From Bacillota bacterium (lineage in GTDB: Bacteria > Bacillota > Clostridia > Christensenellales > SZUA-584), in NCBI GenBank assembly GCA_023416745.1, contig JAEZHF010000020.1:18355-82354 (forward strand): 64,000 bases of DNA, in the 5' to 3' direction. The translations under genes and the position numbers were made by a program. Each line of letters begins with the position of its first letter. The first letter of the stretch is position 1. The notes under the pieces were generated by a model that saw nothing but the letters and a program-made list of their open reading frames with translations, did no database searches and was not told the origin of the DNA. Positions 16,527 through 25,314 of this stretch are shown here, one piece after another.

Positions 16527-17614
16527 GTTATTCTCCTTGCTGATAGCTGTTCATATATGTCGTCCGCTGATGGCGGGCACCCTTTTACAAATTTGTCGAA
16601 GCCCTTCGTGCAGTCGCCGCAGCCTACAGCGCCGCCGATGCCGCGATAGCCCTGTCCCACGCAAACGCGTGATTCCATGGGCATTCCCGCCTCGGCCATG
16701 CGTATCAGGGCGCTCAGCAGATTGCCGTAGCACGCGCTGCATGCCTTGTCAGCGTCCGCCAGCGCCTTGGCCGCCTCCACCGACGCTGACCGCGTGACCT
16801 GCACCGTTTTTTGATCGCTGTTGAGGTAAACGATCTCCGTGTTAGAAACGTCCGCGCTGCCCACGCCAATGCGTTCTGCGATGGTGATATACTCGATATC
16901 CGACGGCTTGTAGCCCAGCAGCCCCGCGGCATACGCGTCCACCAGTACGCTGTCCGCACCGGCCAGCATCGTGTTCAGCCGCGCGGGGCGTCCGCCTTCC
17001 TCGAAGTTCGGGTCGGTACAGGTGCCGTCCGCAATCGTCAGCGAAGGGCGTATCATCTTGTTCAGATAAGCGATGGGCTTGTGCAGCCCCGCCGCGTGAA
17101 ACCGCCGCTTCTCGCGGTCGGGTATAAGTCCTTTTAAGTTCTTCAGCGCGCAGGTGATGTTTGTCTGCGAATGCCCCTTGATGAGGGGCAGGTTGATGAT
17201 ATAATCCATCGCCAGCGCGCGGGCGGAAATGTCTATCTTCATACCATCGTATTCGCGCGTTTCGCACTTATCCTTCTTGACATCGATCAGCTCCACGCCA
17301 TACTGCCGCGCCAGCTCCGCATATCCGCATGCCTTGAACGCCCGTGCGGTATCCACCGCCAGCCACGCACTCTCGATTACGGAAATGTTCCGGAATCCGC
17401 GCTCCCGGAAGTATTCGATCACCGCGGCGCATATCGCGGGGTTTGTGGTCGCGCCGCTCTGCCAGCCCTTTGCGACGACCAGATTCGGCTTGATACCGAT
17501 GCCCGCATCCGGGTTTAGCCCGTGTTCAGGCTTTATTTGCTCCAGTATCTGCTGTGTCATCGCGGCGGGGTCTTTGCCATATGAAACATACAATCTGTCT
17601 GCTGCCTCTTTCAT
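16523..17614 (-). CDS. DUF362 domain protein
   Basis: 363 residues. The DUF362 core is clear: IKPNLV (about 42-47), SGATTNPAICAAVIEYFRERG, INLPLIKGHSQTNITCALKNLKG. The C-terminus carries a Cys cluster (KACSACYGNLL, then GCGDCTKGFDKFVKGCPP) likely to bind an iron-sulfur cluster. The biochemical role of DUF362 is not settled. It is the first gene of a unit with the ApgM-like and Fe-ADH genes, with overlapping or near-overlapping junctions, so the three likely act on one pathway. Confidence 0.82.
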   Translation of the reverse strand: MKEAADRLYVSYGKDPAAMTQQILEQIKPEHGLNPDAGIGIKPNLVVAKGWQSGATTNPAICAAVIEYFRERGFRNISVIESAWLAVDTARAFKACGYAELARQYGVELIDVKKDKCETREYDGMKIDISARALAMDYIINLPLIKGHSQTNITCALKNLKGLIPDREKRRFHAAGLHKPIAYLNKMIRPSLTIADGTCTDPNFEEGGRPARLNTMLAGADSVLVDAYAAGLLGYKPSDIEYITIAERIGVGSADVSNTEIVYLNSDQKTVQVTRSASVEAAKALADADKACSACYGNLLSALIRMAEAGMPMESRVCVGQGYRGIGGAVGCGDCTKGFDKFVKGCPPSADDIYEQLSARRIT

Positions 17615-17698
17615 TTTTTTATTATATCATAGCCTGGCGACAAAACCATCACCGAATTATACTGAACCGCGATCTGCATATGCATCAGTATAACATGT

Positions 17699-17727
17699 AA
17701 AAGACGCGGGAACCCCCGCGCCTTTTA
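17699..17727 (-). terminator. Terminator after the Gfo/Idh/MocA gene
   Basis: On the minus strand, a CGCGGG/CCCGCG stem is followed by TCTTTTA. It lies about 100 bases beyond the stop codon of the oxidoreductase gene and before the DUF362 operon. Confidence 0.7.
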
Positions 17728-17824
17728 CCTTCATTGCTGTACCTTGTATACATACCGTTATAACAATAGTATCTTAACCGATAAAAACCGCCTTTTGGAT
17801 GCTTGCGTGCTGACGATCAATTTT

Positions 17825-18955
17825 TTACAACTTCACCCACTGTCCGCAGTTATCCGACTCATACGCTTTTTCCATGACGTACTCGATGTAAGCGCCTTCG
17901 CTGAACGAGGGTGTGCTCCTTTTACCTTCGTATACATGCGACAGGAAATTGTACATGCAGTGAACATGGCCGCGCATAAAGTCTATCGAGAACTTGGGGC
18001 CGGGAAAGAAACCGCCAGGGCTTTCGTAACGGTTGACGCATTCTATCGCCTTAAAGCCGGACTCTCCGCCGTAAGGCATGTCGGGTTGAGTTCCGTCATA
18101 GAACAACAGCTCATTGGGCTTCATCGAGTTATAATAAACCGCGCCTTTGGTGCCGTGAATCTCGAACCGCAACTCGTCATTGGTACCCATTGCGATTTTG
18201 GAGGCTTCAACGATGCCCGTTGCCCCGCTCTTCATCTTAACCATGGAAACGGACAGGTCCTCTGCATCCACATCGATCATGTTCCCGTCCTTGTCGGGCC
18301 GCTGCGGATAGACGATGGTGTTTTTTGTCAGCACACTGTCATATTCGCCCAGCAGCCAGTACATCAGATCAAACACATGGCTGCCGAGGTCAAACAACAC
18401 GCCGCCGCCGCCAAACGCCTTCTGCTGTTTCCAGCCGATCACCTTGTTCGGATTCACCCCAGTGGGATGCAGATAGGCCGAACGGAACGAGAGAATACGC
18501 CCCAGACGCCCGTCCTCTATCAGCTGCTTTGCGCGCAGCGTGCCGGTATAGAACCGGTACTGGAGCGCCATCTGCGTGATGCTGCCGCTCTCTTCCGCCG
18601 TCCGTACCACCTCCATCGCCTCAGCGTACGAAGCGGCCAGCGGCTTGTCGCAGTATACGTGCTTGCCGGCCTTCAAGGCTTTTAAGACGCCTTCCTTGTG
18701 GTAGATGTTAGGTGTGCAGATGTCGATAATGTCGATATCCGGATCTGCGAAAAGCTCATCAGGGTTCAGTACAGCTTTCTCAAAGCCCAGTTCCTCCTTC
18801 GCGCGCCCGGCCACACCGGGTACAGGATCCGCTACGCCTGCCAGCGTGATCTTAAATGGCAGATCCCGATAATACAGCGGTATCGTTTTATAGCCGTATG
18901 TATGCGCCCGGCCCATAAATCCGAACCCTACGATGCCCACTCTGATCTCCTTCAT
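17825..18955 (-). CDS. Gfo/Idh/MocA family oxidoreductase
   Basis: 376 residues. The N-terminal Rossmann fold begins VGIVGFGFMGRAHTYGY (about 6-22), and the family motif CDKPLA (about 107-112) marks the nicotinamide side. The C-terminal alpha/beta domain includes GGGVLFDLGSHVFDLMYWLLG with the catalytic-type His. Members oxidise or dehydrate sugars, inositols and related polyols with NAD(P). No sugar transporter is adjacent. A promoter and a direct-repeat operator lie upstream, so the gene is probably substrate-regulated. Confidence 0.88.
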   Translation of the reverse strand: MKEIRVGIVGFGFMGRAHTYGYKTIPLYYRDLPFKITLAGVADPVPGVAGRAKEELGFEKAVLNPDELFADPDIDIIDICTPNIYHKEGVLKALKAGKHVYCDKPLAASYAEAMEVVRTAEESGSITQMALQYRFYTGTLRAKQLIEDGRLGRILSFRSAYLHPTGVNPNKVIGWKQQKAFGGGGVLFDLGSHVFDLMYWLLGEYDSVLTKNTIVYPQRPDKDGNMIDVDAEDLSVSMVKMKSGATGIVEASKIAMGTNDELRFEIHGTKGAVYYNSMKPNELLFYDGTQPDMPYGGESGFKAIECVNRYESPGGFFPGPKFSIDFMRGHVHCMYNFLSHVYEGKRSTPSFSEGAYIEYVMEKAYESDNCGQWVKL

Positions 18956-19030
18956 CTTATCCTCCGTTAAAAATTATCATCGGGTTTATCCCGGAATGTG
19001 TCGACGTTACGGTTGCGCAATATTACTATT

Positions 19031-19109
19031 GTTCACCTTTGTTCACCTTTGCGCCTTTGTTGTAACAATTTTTCATATCAAGATTATAACGCATCGGTAA
19101 ACCTGTCAA
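19031..19109 (-). promoter_or_regulatory. Promoter and direct-repeat operator of the Gfo/Idh/MocA gene
   Basis: On the minus strand TTGACA (19109-19104) and TATAAT (19088-19083) are 15 bases apart, predicting a start near 19076. Downstream of it, the ten-base sequence AAAGGTGAAC occurs twice head to tail (19050-19031), a layout expected of a repressor site. Confidence 0.5.
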
Positions 19110-19230
19110 CCAAACCTGCAAATAATGAACATTTGCAAAGGAACATCACTTAAAACATCAGCTCAATAAAATCCGCTTGTCCCAAAAATCAAACCCAATA
19201 CGCCACGGTGCACTTTAACCTGTCCTTGTC

Positions 19231-19560
19231 TTAGCGGTTCCTTCGCTTTCGGCTGGGCCTGATCGTCACTTCCCGGAGTATGGCGCTGCCGACATATACC
19301 TTGGCGACAAAGCGTTTGTCCGCTTCCAGCGGCCCGAAAACAAACTCTCCGTCCGCGTCCGTAAACGTATCCGCCACCGGCAGCAGGCGGTCCTCCTCAC
19401 AGACAAACAAGCGCACCACCGCATCCGGCACCCGGTCGCCTCCCGCATCGTATACCGTTCCGTGGAGTATGCTTCTTTGTTCCCTGGGTGCCGATACCAC
19501 GGCTTCAATCCTGTCGTTGTTCTCGGTTGAAAATGCGAATTTCAGCGGATAAAGCGGCAT
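19231..19560 (-). CDS. Carboxypeptidase-regulatory-like (Ig-fold) small protein
   Basis: 109 residues. The segment ILHGTVYDAGGDRVPDAVVRLF...TFTDADGEFVFGPLEADKRFVAKVYVG (about 31-92) is a typical carboxypeptidase-regulatory/CnaB-like beta-sandwich. The C-terminus is Arg-rich (RPSRKRRNR). No signal peptide is visible, so it is probably cytoplasmic or part of a spore/surface layer. The function is unknown. Confidence 0.65.
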   Translation of the reverse strand: MPLYPLKFAFSTENNDRIEAVVSAPREQRSILHGTVYDAGGDRVPDAVVRLFVCEEDRLLPVADTFTDADGEFVFGPLEADKRFVAKVYVGSAILREVTIRPSRKRRNR

Positions 19561-19598
19561 GAGCGCACCTCCGAGACGTTTTGTACAATATTATTCGC

Positions 19599-19626
19599 TT
19601 ACACGCGTATTCATGTATGCTATAAT
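19599..19626 (+). promoter_or_regulatory. Promoter of the zinc-ribbon-like membrane protein gene
   Basis: TTACAC (19599-19604) and TATAAT (19621-19626) are separated by 16 bases, about 30 bases before the start codon at 19662. Confidence 0.5.
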
Positions 19627-19661
19627 GGGGTAGCCCCTAAAAACAAAAGCGAGGTAAGCGC

Positions 19662-20828
19662 ATGATATTTGGAGTCAGGGACGTTCGTCAGGAGCTGGGC
19701 GGCTACAGCGGCGATAACTGCGAGGCCTGCACGGAGGGCTATATCTACAGACTGGTACGCATCACTCGTTTCCTTGTGGTCTTTTTTATCAATCTCATTC
19801 CGCTCGGCAGCCGCTACGAGGCCGTCTGCGACAGTTGTGAAGCCGCCTTGGAGGTCGATAAGACCGAGGGCAGGCGCATCGCCAAGGCGGAGTTTGGCAA
19901 ACGCATTACCGCTCTGAACACTGTGACTGTACTGAGGCTTTGCGTGTGCATACTGCTGCTTGCCGCTGCCGTTGCTTTGCCGCTCACGTTGATAAAGCCA
20001 GCGCCGCCCGGACCCCAGTTGCTCAAAGACATGGTTACCGAAGACGGCATTTTCACAATTCAGGACAGCGACGGGCAAGTTTTAGGCATCATCGATCAAA
20101 CGGACGGGCAAAAGACGCTGACGTTCTACGAAAAGACGAGCCGCCTGACCGGAGAGCCGGGTGCTGACGGCAGCTTTATCCGGCGGGAATACTATATGGA
20201 ATCACAAAGCGGCACATTTGAAGTCAACAGCGTAATGCTGGAGCGCGTCGCCGATAACCCCGGTATGCTGGAAGACCGGTACGGAATGGCTGTGCGTATA
20301 TACCATTATGACGCCGCAACGCAAACGCTGAGTTTTGCCAGAGGCATCGCCGATCTCACTTCCATCGTATACCAAAAGAATCGCGTCGAGTATCCGTTTG
20401 TCTATTATGCAGCGGACGGCACGGCGCAGGATGTTTTCACCGTGCTCCTTATAGAGCCTGATTCGCAAATTGAGGCCACGTTCGTGCCTTCGGACGACGG
20501 CACAGATCAACTGGCTATCATCATCGTCAGGCAGTTTGAGCACGGCCGGGTCAGCACGGAATCCATGTACCAGCTTGCCGTTTCAGCGGCAGCGCAGCAG
20601 GGCATCAGCCGCACCAGCACAGCGGGCGATATCAAAACGTTTATAGAAAGCGCCGGGCTGACGCCATCCAATGTGTTGGCCTACAATTATTTCGGTAATA
20701 CCAAAGTGTATACATCTGTTGAACTGTCAATACCAGATGCTGCCGGTTCGATGCAAACCATCACCCAGCCGTTTGAGGTGGTGAAAAAGGATGGCTTTTA
20801 TATACAGAGAATTCAGGATGCGGAATAA
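19662..20828 (+). CDS. Single-pass membrane protein with N-terminal Cys-pair motif, unknown function
   Basis: 388 residues; start supported by GAGG seven bases upstream. The N-terminal cytoplasmic part has two CxxC pairs (NCEACTE about 19-25, and VCDSCEA about 55-61), suggesting a zinc-ribbon. One membrane segment follows (about 90-110), and then an approximately 275-residue extracellular domain with no recognisable motif. The next gene's annotated start lies just past its stop, so the two are probably co-transcribed. Confidence 0.6.
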   Translation: MIFGVRDVRQELGGYSGDNCEACTEGYIYRLVRITRFLVVFFINLIPLGSRYEAVCDSCEAALEVDKTEGRRIAKAEFGKRITALNTVTVLRLCVCILLLAAAVALPLTLIKPAPPGPQLLKDMVTEDGIFTIQDSDGQVLGIIDQTDGQKTLTFYEKTSRLTGEPGADGSFIRREYYMESQSGTFEVNSVMLERVADNPGMLEDRYGMAVRIYHYDAATQTLSFARGIADLTSIVYQKNRVEYPFVYYAADGTAQDVFTVLLIEPDSQIEATFVPSDDGTDQLAIIIVRQFEHGRVSTESMYQLAVSAAAQQGISRTSTAGDIKTFIESAGLTPSNVLAYNYFGNTKVYTSVELSIPDAAGSMQTITQPFEVVKKDGFYIQRIQDAE

Positions 20829-20853
20829 TTCAAATCATAAGAAGGGGGACGGC

Positions 20854-21546
20854 TTGGACAGATCAGACCGGAGAAAAGTAAAACGGACACTGCTCGTGCT
20901 GGGCGCTCTGGTCATCCTGGCCGTAGCGGTGATTGCGATACTCAATGCTGTGGTTGTGAGCGCCGCAGCAGCGTACATCCACGGAATCGACGAAGCCAGC
21001 GATATTGACCCAGCGGATTGTGTGCTGGTGCCGGGCGCTCTCGTATATAGCAGTGACCGGCTGTCCGCCGTCCTGCAGGACCGGGTGGATTACGCCATAC
21101 GGCTGTATGAGGACGGCAAAGCGAACCGGCTGCTGTTCTCCGGAGACCACGGGCAGACGGACTACGATGAGGTCAACGCGATGAAGGATTATGCTGTGGC
21201 GCAGGGCGTCTCCGAGGGCGACATCTTCCTGGACCATGCGGGCTTCTCCACCTACGAAAGCCTGTACCGCGCGCGCGATGTGTTCGAGGTGAAAAGCGTC
21301 ATCATCGTCTCGCAGCAATTCCACCTGTCCCGCGCCGTCTACGTCGCCCGGGAACTGGGGCTGGATGCCAGCGGCGTCAATTCCAATCCTCGCCGCTATG
21401 GCAACGAAACAAAAGACGCGCTCCGGGAAAGCCTGGCACGCGTCAAGGACTTCTTCTATGTAAATCTGTTTCATCCTCAGCCCAAGTATCTGGGAGAGGC
21501 TATCCCTATCACGGGGAGCGCCTCCGCTACGCACGACAAGAGCTAA
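20854..21546 (+). CDS. SanA/YdcF-like DUF218 envelope protein
   Basis: 230 residues from TTG 20854, chosen for GAAGGGGG six bases upstream; a start overlapping the previous gene is possible. One N-terminal membrane segment (about 8-35) is followed by a DUF218 domain: DCVLVPGALVYSSDRLSAVLQDRVDYAIRLY, LLFSGDHG, and VIIVSQQFHLSRAVYVARELGL. SanA-type proteins affect envelope permeability and vancomycin sensitivity; others of the fold act on lipid-linked intermediates. The gene follows the Cys-pair membrane protein gene. Confidence 0.8.
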   Translation: MDRSDRRKVKRTLLVLGALVILAVAVIAILNAVVVSAAAAYIHGIDEASDIDPADCVLVPGALVYSSDRLSAVLQDRVDYAIRLYEDGKANRLLFSGDHGQTDYDEVNAMKDYAVAQGVSEGDIFLDHAGFSTYESLYRARDVFEVKSVIIVSQQFHLSRAVYVARELGLDASGVNSNPRRYGNETKDALRESLARVKDFFYVNLFHPQPKYLGEAIPITGSASATHDKS

Positions 21547-21550
21547 TCTT

Positions 21551-22078
21551 TTAATCCTTCATTAGATAGCGGCGTATGTTATTGAAATAGTAGGCCGTCA
21601 CCTTGGTGAATAAATAATCGAAGAGCACAAATGCGGCTTCCGCAACGAGCAGCAGTGCCCAAATAGGCAGAGCGTCCATCATCTCCTTGAGCGTCGCCTG
21701 CGCCAGCAAGTATATCAGCACTAATGCCACATTATAATACAGAAGCTTGATGATGTACCTGACTATCTTATCTTTCACGCGCGTCTCAATATAGTATTTG
21801 CCAATGCCGTAATGGCCAAAGAAAATTACATATGGCAGCACATAGACGATATGCGGCAACATGAACAGCATGCCCAGCGCCGATACTGTGATGTACATCA
21901 GAAAGGCGAGGCCGATCTCCTCCTCCAGTACCAGCCCCATGACGAATATGGAGCTTAAGAAAAACATCGCAAGACGCGTCGTCGGCAGTACGGCCGCCAG
22001 ATACAAAAACAGCAACGACATGGCGGCAAACATGGCCGTCAGGCTGACGCGGTGGGCGGTGCGCTTGAATCTCGGCAT
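21551..22078 (-). CDS. Five-helix membrane protein, unknown function
   Basis: 175 residues with about five hydrophobic segments and basic ends. The pattern, RVSLTAMFAAMSLLFLYLAAVLPTTRLAMFFLSSIFVMGL, resembles S-components of ECF transporters or related clostridial membrane proteins, but no substrate motif is evident. The stop is convergent with the DUF218 gene. It follows the J-domain gene by 24 bases on the same strand. Confidence 0.55.
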   Translation of the reverse strand: MPRFKRTAHRVSLTAMFAAMSLLFLYLAAVLPTTRLAMFFLSSIFVMGLVLEEEIGLAFLMYITVSALGMLFMLPHIVYVLPYVIFFGHYGIGKYYIETRVKDKIVRYIIKLLYYNVALVLIYLLAQATLKEMMDALPIWALLLVAEAAFVLFDYLFTKVTAYYFNNIRRYLMKD

Positions 22079-22102
22079 AGGTCTTCCTTCCTTTCTTCCA
22101 GC

Positions 22103-22732
22103 TTAGCAGCAGGGGATGCAGTCTCCGCCGGCGCATTCGCAGCAGCAATCCGCACACAGCAGTCCGCTACAGATTCCGCACACGTTGGGCCCGCCGCCCT
22201 GCTGGTTGCCGTAATACGTCTGGCCGTAGCCGGAAGCGCTCCTGTTCAGCGTCTGGTAGGCGTTGGCGTATTCGGCGTTGGTCGGGTCCATGCTGTTGGC
22301 GGTGGCAAAGTGCTGGCGTGCGCCATCGTACCAGCCCTTTCTCAACAGCACCGTACCTTTGAGGTAGTGCCACTCCGCGTTGCGGTTGGCGATGGCGTCC
22401 AGCATCGCATCGGCACGCGTTAAATCTCCCACCTGAACCGCACGGCGCACGTCCGCAAACTGCGCCGATCCGGTATACGTCGAACCGGATGACGAACCGC
22501 CGCCATAGGACTGATCACCGGAATAGCTTTGGCGGTAGCCGCCATTCTGTCGATTCTTCTGTATGACATCGTATGCCTCGTTGATCTCCTTAAGCCGCTC
22601 GCCCGCCAAATCCTCCAGATCGTGCCCTTTGTACCGGTCGGGATGATACTTCTTTGCCAGATTCCGGTACGCAGTTTTAATTTCGGCGTCCGTAGCGGAC
22701 GGATTGACCCCCAACACCTTATACGGATCCAT
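22103..22732 (-). CDS. J-domain protein with Cys-rich tail
   Basis: 209 residues. The J domain covers about 1-65 with the DnaK-stimulating HPD at 30-32 (KKYHPDRYKGHD). A Ser/Gly/Tyr-rich linker and a TPR-like helical part (about 90-165) follow. The tail is unusually Cys-rich: CGICSGLLCADCCCECAGGDCIPCC. It is not a full DnaJ, lacking the CxxCxGxG repeats. Its start overlaps the end of the DUF5685 gene, so both proteins likely act together, perhaps with a metal-binding step. Confidence 0.82.
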   Translation of the reverse strand: MDPYKVLGVNPSATDAEIKTAYRNLAKKYHPDRYKGHDLEDLAGERLKEINEAYDVIQKNRQNGGYRQSYSGDQSYGGGSSSGSTYTGSAQFADVRRAVQVGDLTRADAMLDAIANRNAEWHYLKGTVLLRKGWYDGARQHFATANSMDPTNAEYANAYQTLNRSASGYGQTYYGNQQGGGPNVCGICSGLLCADCCCECAGGDCIPCC

Positions 22733-23585
22733 TCTTTTCCCCTTTCAAGACATCCTCCGTTTTTTTCGCCAGCCCCAGATAAATGATGTTGTCCAGCAGT
22801 GGCTTATCTCTTTTGATATCAAGCAGCTCATACGCCTTGCACGCCTCGGCCAGCGAGATATGCAGGTTGAACTTCGCTTCCTCTTCTATCGCCTTTCGAA
22901 CGTCAGCGGGCTGCCCCGGCGACCGCAGCAGATACACGTTATAGCTACCGGTTTTATGGTCCTTCTCAATATCGTTCACCGCATCCGCGATGTATATCCA
23001 TCGCCCCAGATGATAGCCGAAGTGCGCCATCGCCTGTTTCGCGCCTTTGTTGATGAACTCATACGGCGCGGATGCAAACACTGCGGCGAGCAGCCGCCCG
23101 AACTCGGCGGCAACGGCATCCACCTCACAGCACTTCACCTTCTCCAGCTCTCGCAGCGCATTCAGCCGCGCTTCAAACTCTGCTGCCAGCTCCGGTGCGT
23201 CTTTTGCCGCCCGCCGCTTCACGCCGCTGTATAACAACGACAACGCGCCGCTAGATAAGCTGTGCTCGTCCGCTGCGTTGTCCGCCAGTTTGGCGCACCC
23301 CAGCAGCACGTTCACCGTGGCCGCATATTCAGCCTCGCGTGTGTGTACCACCGTTTTTTTCTTCACAGGGCTCGCCGCACATCGCTCCTGCGCCACTGTC
23401 AGCTCTCCACCGCTCATCGACGACAACAGCATCGACAGCACAGCGCAGTCGTAGTTTAGCATAAAACGCGCCGTGTGTGTATATTTATCCCGAATCGCCT
23501 TGCACAAGCCGCAATAATATCCCTTGTAAGCTTCCAGCTCCTTCACCTTCAGCTCCGGCTTCAAAGGCTGAACATATCCGAACAT
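22719..23585 (-). CDS. DUF5685 family protein
   Basis: 288 residues from ATG 23585, chosen for GGGAG about six bases upstream. It starts MFGYVQPLKPELKVKE with YYCGLCKAIRDKYTHTARFMLNYD; Cys residues recur (ERCAAS, LGCAKL, VKCCEVDAVAAEFGRL). The helical pattern with GYHLGRWIYIADAVNDIEKDHKTGSYN resembles prenyltransferase-like all-alpha folds, with an Asp-containing motif. The function is unproven. Gene pairs with a downstream J-domain protein are the main clue. Confidence 0.7.
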   Translation of the reverse strand: MFGYVQPLKPELKVKELEAYKGYYCGLCKAIRDKYTHTARFMLNYDCAVLSMLLSSMSGGELTVAQERCAASPVKKKTVVHTREAEYAATVNVLLGCAKLADNAADEHSLSSGALSLLYSGVKRRAAKDAPELAAEFEARLNALRELEKVKCCEVDAVAAEFGRLLAAVFASAPYEFINKGAKQAMAHFGYHLGRWIYIADAVNDIEKDHKTGSYNVYLLRSPGQPADVRKAIEEEAKFNLHISLAEACKAYELLDIKRDKPLLDNIIYLGLAKKTEDVLKGEKNGSV

Positions 23586-23711
23586 TCCGTCTCCCGACCG
23601 CCCCAAAACCCCGCGCCAGCCGCGTTTTTGGGCCGTTATTAATATTACCATGGGGATTATAAATTCACAATCAGACATAGACTATTTTTCATTCTATGTT
23701 CATAATTAACC

Positions 23712-23737
23712 AAAAAAGGCTCACCGATGGCGAGCCC
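23712..23737 (-). terminator. Terminator of the amino acid ABC transporter operon
   Basis: On the minus strand, GGCTCGCC/GGTGAGCC pairs and is followed by six T. It lies about 30 bases after the ATPase gene stop codon. Confidence 0.8.
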
Positions 23738-23767
23738 AGGTTGCTTCTTGTGATTGTCTGTCAGCGG

Positions 23768-24502
23768 CTATTCCAGCACGCGCTTAAGGAAAACTCTTGT
23801 GCGTTCCTGTGTGGGGTTACCGAATATAACCTCTGGCGGTCCCTGCTCTGCGATCACGCCCTCGTCCATGAACACCACACGGTCGGCTACGTCCCTCGCG
23901 AACGCCATCTCATGCGTCACCACCAGCATGGTCAGGCCGCTGTGCGCAAGGCCCTTCATGACCTTCAAGACCTCGCCCACCATCTCGGGATCGAGCGCGG
24001 ACGTCGGCTCGTCAAACAGCAGCGCCTCGGGCTCCATCGACAGCGCACGCGCAATGGCCACACGCTGTTTTTGTCCGCCGGATATCTGGCTGGGTTTGGC
24101 ATTGATAAACTGCGCCATGCCCACCTGCTCCAGATACTTCATGGCGATCTGCTTCGCCGTCTGCACATCTCTCTTAAGCACCTTTACCTGCCCGACCACG
24201 CAGTTGTTCAGTACCGTCAGGTTGTTAAACAGGTTGAACTGCTGAAACACCATGCCCATCTTCGCGCGATATTCCGCGGTGGACATGTGATCCCCAAGTA
24301 TGTTCAGCCCATGATAAAGCACCTCACCGCTAGTGGGTGTCTCCAACAGGTTAATGCAGCGCAGCAGCGTGGACTTGCCGGAACCGGATGCGCCGATGAT
24401 GCACACCACCTCGCCCTTGCCCACGGAGAAATCAATATCCTTGAGCACCTCGACGGAGCCAAAGCTTTTCTTCAGATGTTTAATCTCGATTATCGTATCC
24501 AA
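23768..24502 (-). CDS. Polar amino acid ABC transporter, ATPase
   Basis: 244 residues, GlnQ/HisP type. Walker A is GASGSGKST (about 35-43), the Q-loop is MVFQQFNLFNNLTVLNN, the signature is ISGGQKQRVAIARAL, and Walker B with catalytic Glu is ALLFDEPTSALDPE. It powers uptake by the permease encoded 13 bases into its start (overlap), with the lipoprotein receptor gene upstream. Confidence 0.95.
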   Translation of the reverse strand: MDTIIEIKHLKKSFGSVEVLKDIDFSVGKGEVVCIIGASGSGKSTLLRCINLLETPTSGEVLYHGLNILGDHMSTAEYRAKMGMVFQQFNLFNNLTVLNNCVVGQVKVLKRDVQTAKQIAMKYLEQVGMAQFINAKPSQISGGQKQRVAIARALSMEPEALLFDEPTSALDPEMVGEVLKVMKGLAHSGLTMLVVTHEMAFARDVADRVVFMDEGVIAEQGPPEVIFGNPTQERTRVFLKRVLE

Positions 24503-25275
24503 CGCTTCTTCTCCCCGTCGTCTGTGATTTTGATCTCGGCCTCCGGCACCGTCTGGGAGCCGTGTATCGTAAAGGTTCTGGAGCCGTCCATACGCCGCTC
24601 GATCACACGCAGTATGCGCGTCACCGAGAACGTCATGATGAGGTAAAACACACAGGTAATGAAGTACGTTTCAAACGGCTTGTAAGTGTTTGCATTGACC
24701 ATGGATGTTTTGAAATACAGCTCCGTCACCGAGATCACCATGAGCACCGACGTATCCTTGATATTGATGACAAACTCATTGCCCGTGGCCGGCATGATGT
24801 TGCGTATCGCCTGCGGCAGCACAACACTCATCATCGTCTGTCTGTGTGTCATGCCGATGGAATGCGCCGCTTCAAACTGTCCCTTGTCCACAGACAGTAT
24901 ACCGCCGCGCACGATCTCCGCCATGTACGCGCCCGTGTTGATGGACACAATCACGATACCTGCAATGGTTGTATCCGGTCTGATGCCCGTCGCCGCCGCA
25001 AAGCCATAGAACATAACCATCGCCTGCACGATCATCGGTGTGCCGCGGAATATCTCTATGTAGACCGTGAGAATGATATTGACAACCCTGAGCAGTAAAC
25101 GTTTAACAGGAGAGCTCTTTGCGTCCAAAGGAATCGTCCGCACGACGCCAATACCCAGCCCGATGACGAAACCGATAAGCGTACCGGTAATCGCAATCAG
25201 CAGCGTGGTACCAGCGCCCTGCAGGAACATTAATCCGTACTTTTCAATTATCTTGGCAACTGTGTCAAAGAACAC
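24490..25275 (-). CDS. Polar amino acid ABC transporter, permease
   Basis: 261 residues. It is a HisM/GlnP-type membrane subunit with about five helices and the EAA loop GQFEAAHSIGMTHRQTMMSVVLPQAIRNIMPATGNE. The C-terminal tail is charged. It acts in the inner membrane with the ATPase downstream and the lipoprotein upstream. Confidence 0.94.
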   Translation of the reverse strand: MFFDTVAKIIEKYGLMFLQGAGTTLLIAITGTLIGFVIGLGIGVVRTIPLDAKSSPVKRLLLRVVNIILTVYIEIFRGTPMIVQAMVMFYGFAAATGIRPDTTIAGIVIVSINTGAYMAEIVRGGILSVDKGQFEAAHSIGMTHRQTMMSVVLPQAIRNIMPATGNEFVINIKDTSVLMVISVTELYFKTSMVNANTYKPFETYFITCVFYLIMTFSVTRILRVIERRMDGSRTFTIHGSQTVPEAEIKITDDGEKKRWIR

Positions 25276-25314
25276 AATAGAGCCCTCCAGTCAATGATTC
25301 ACTATCGTTCGTAA

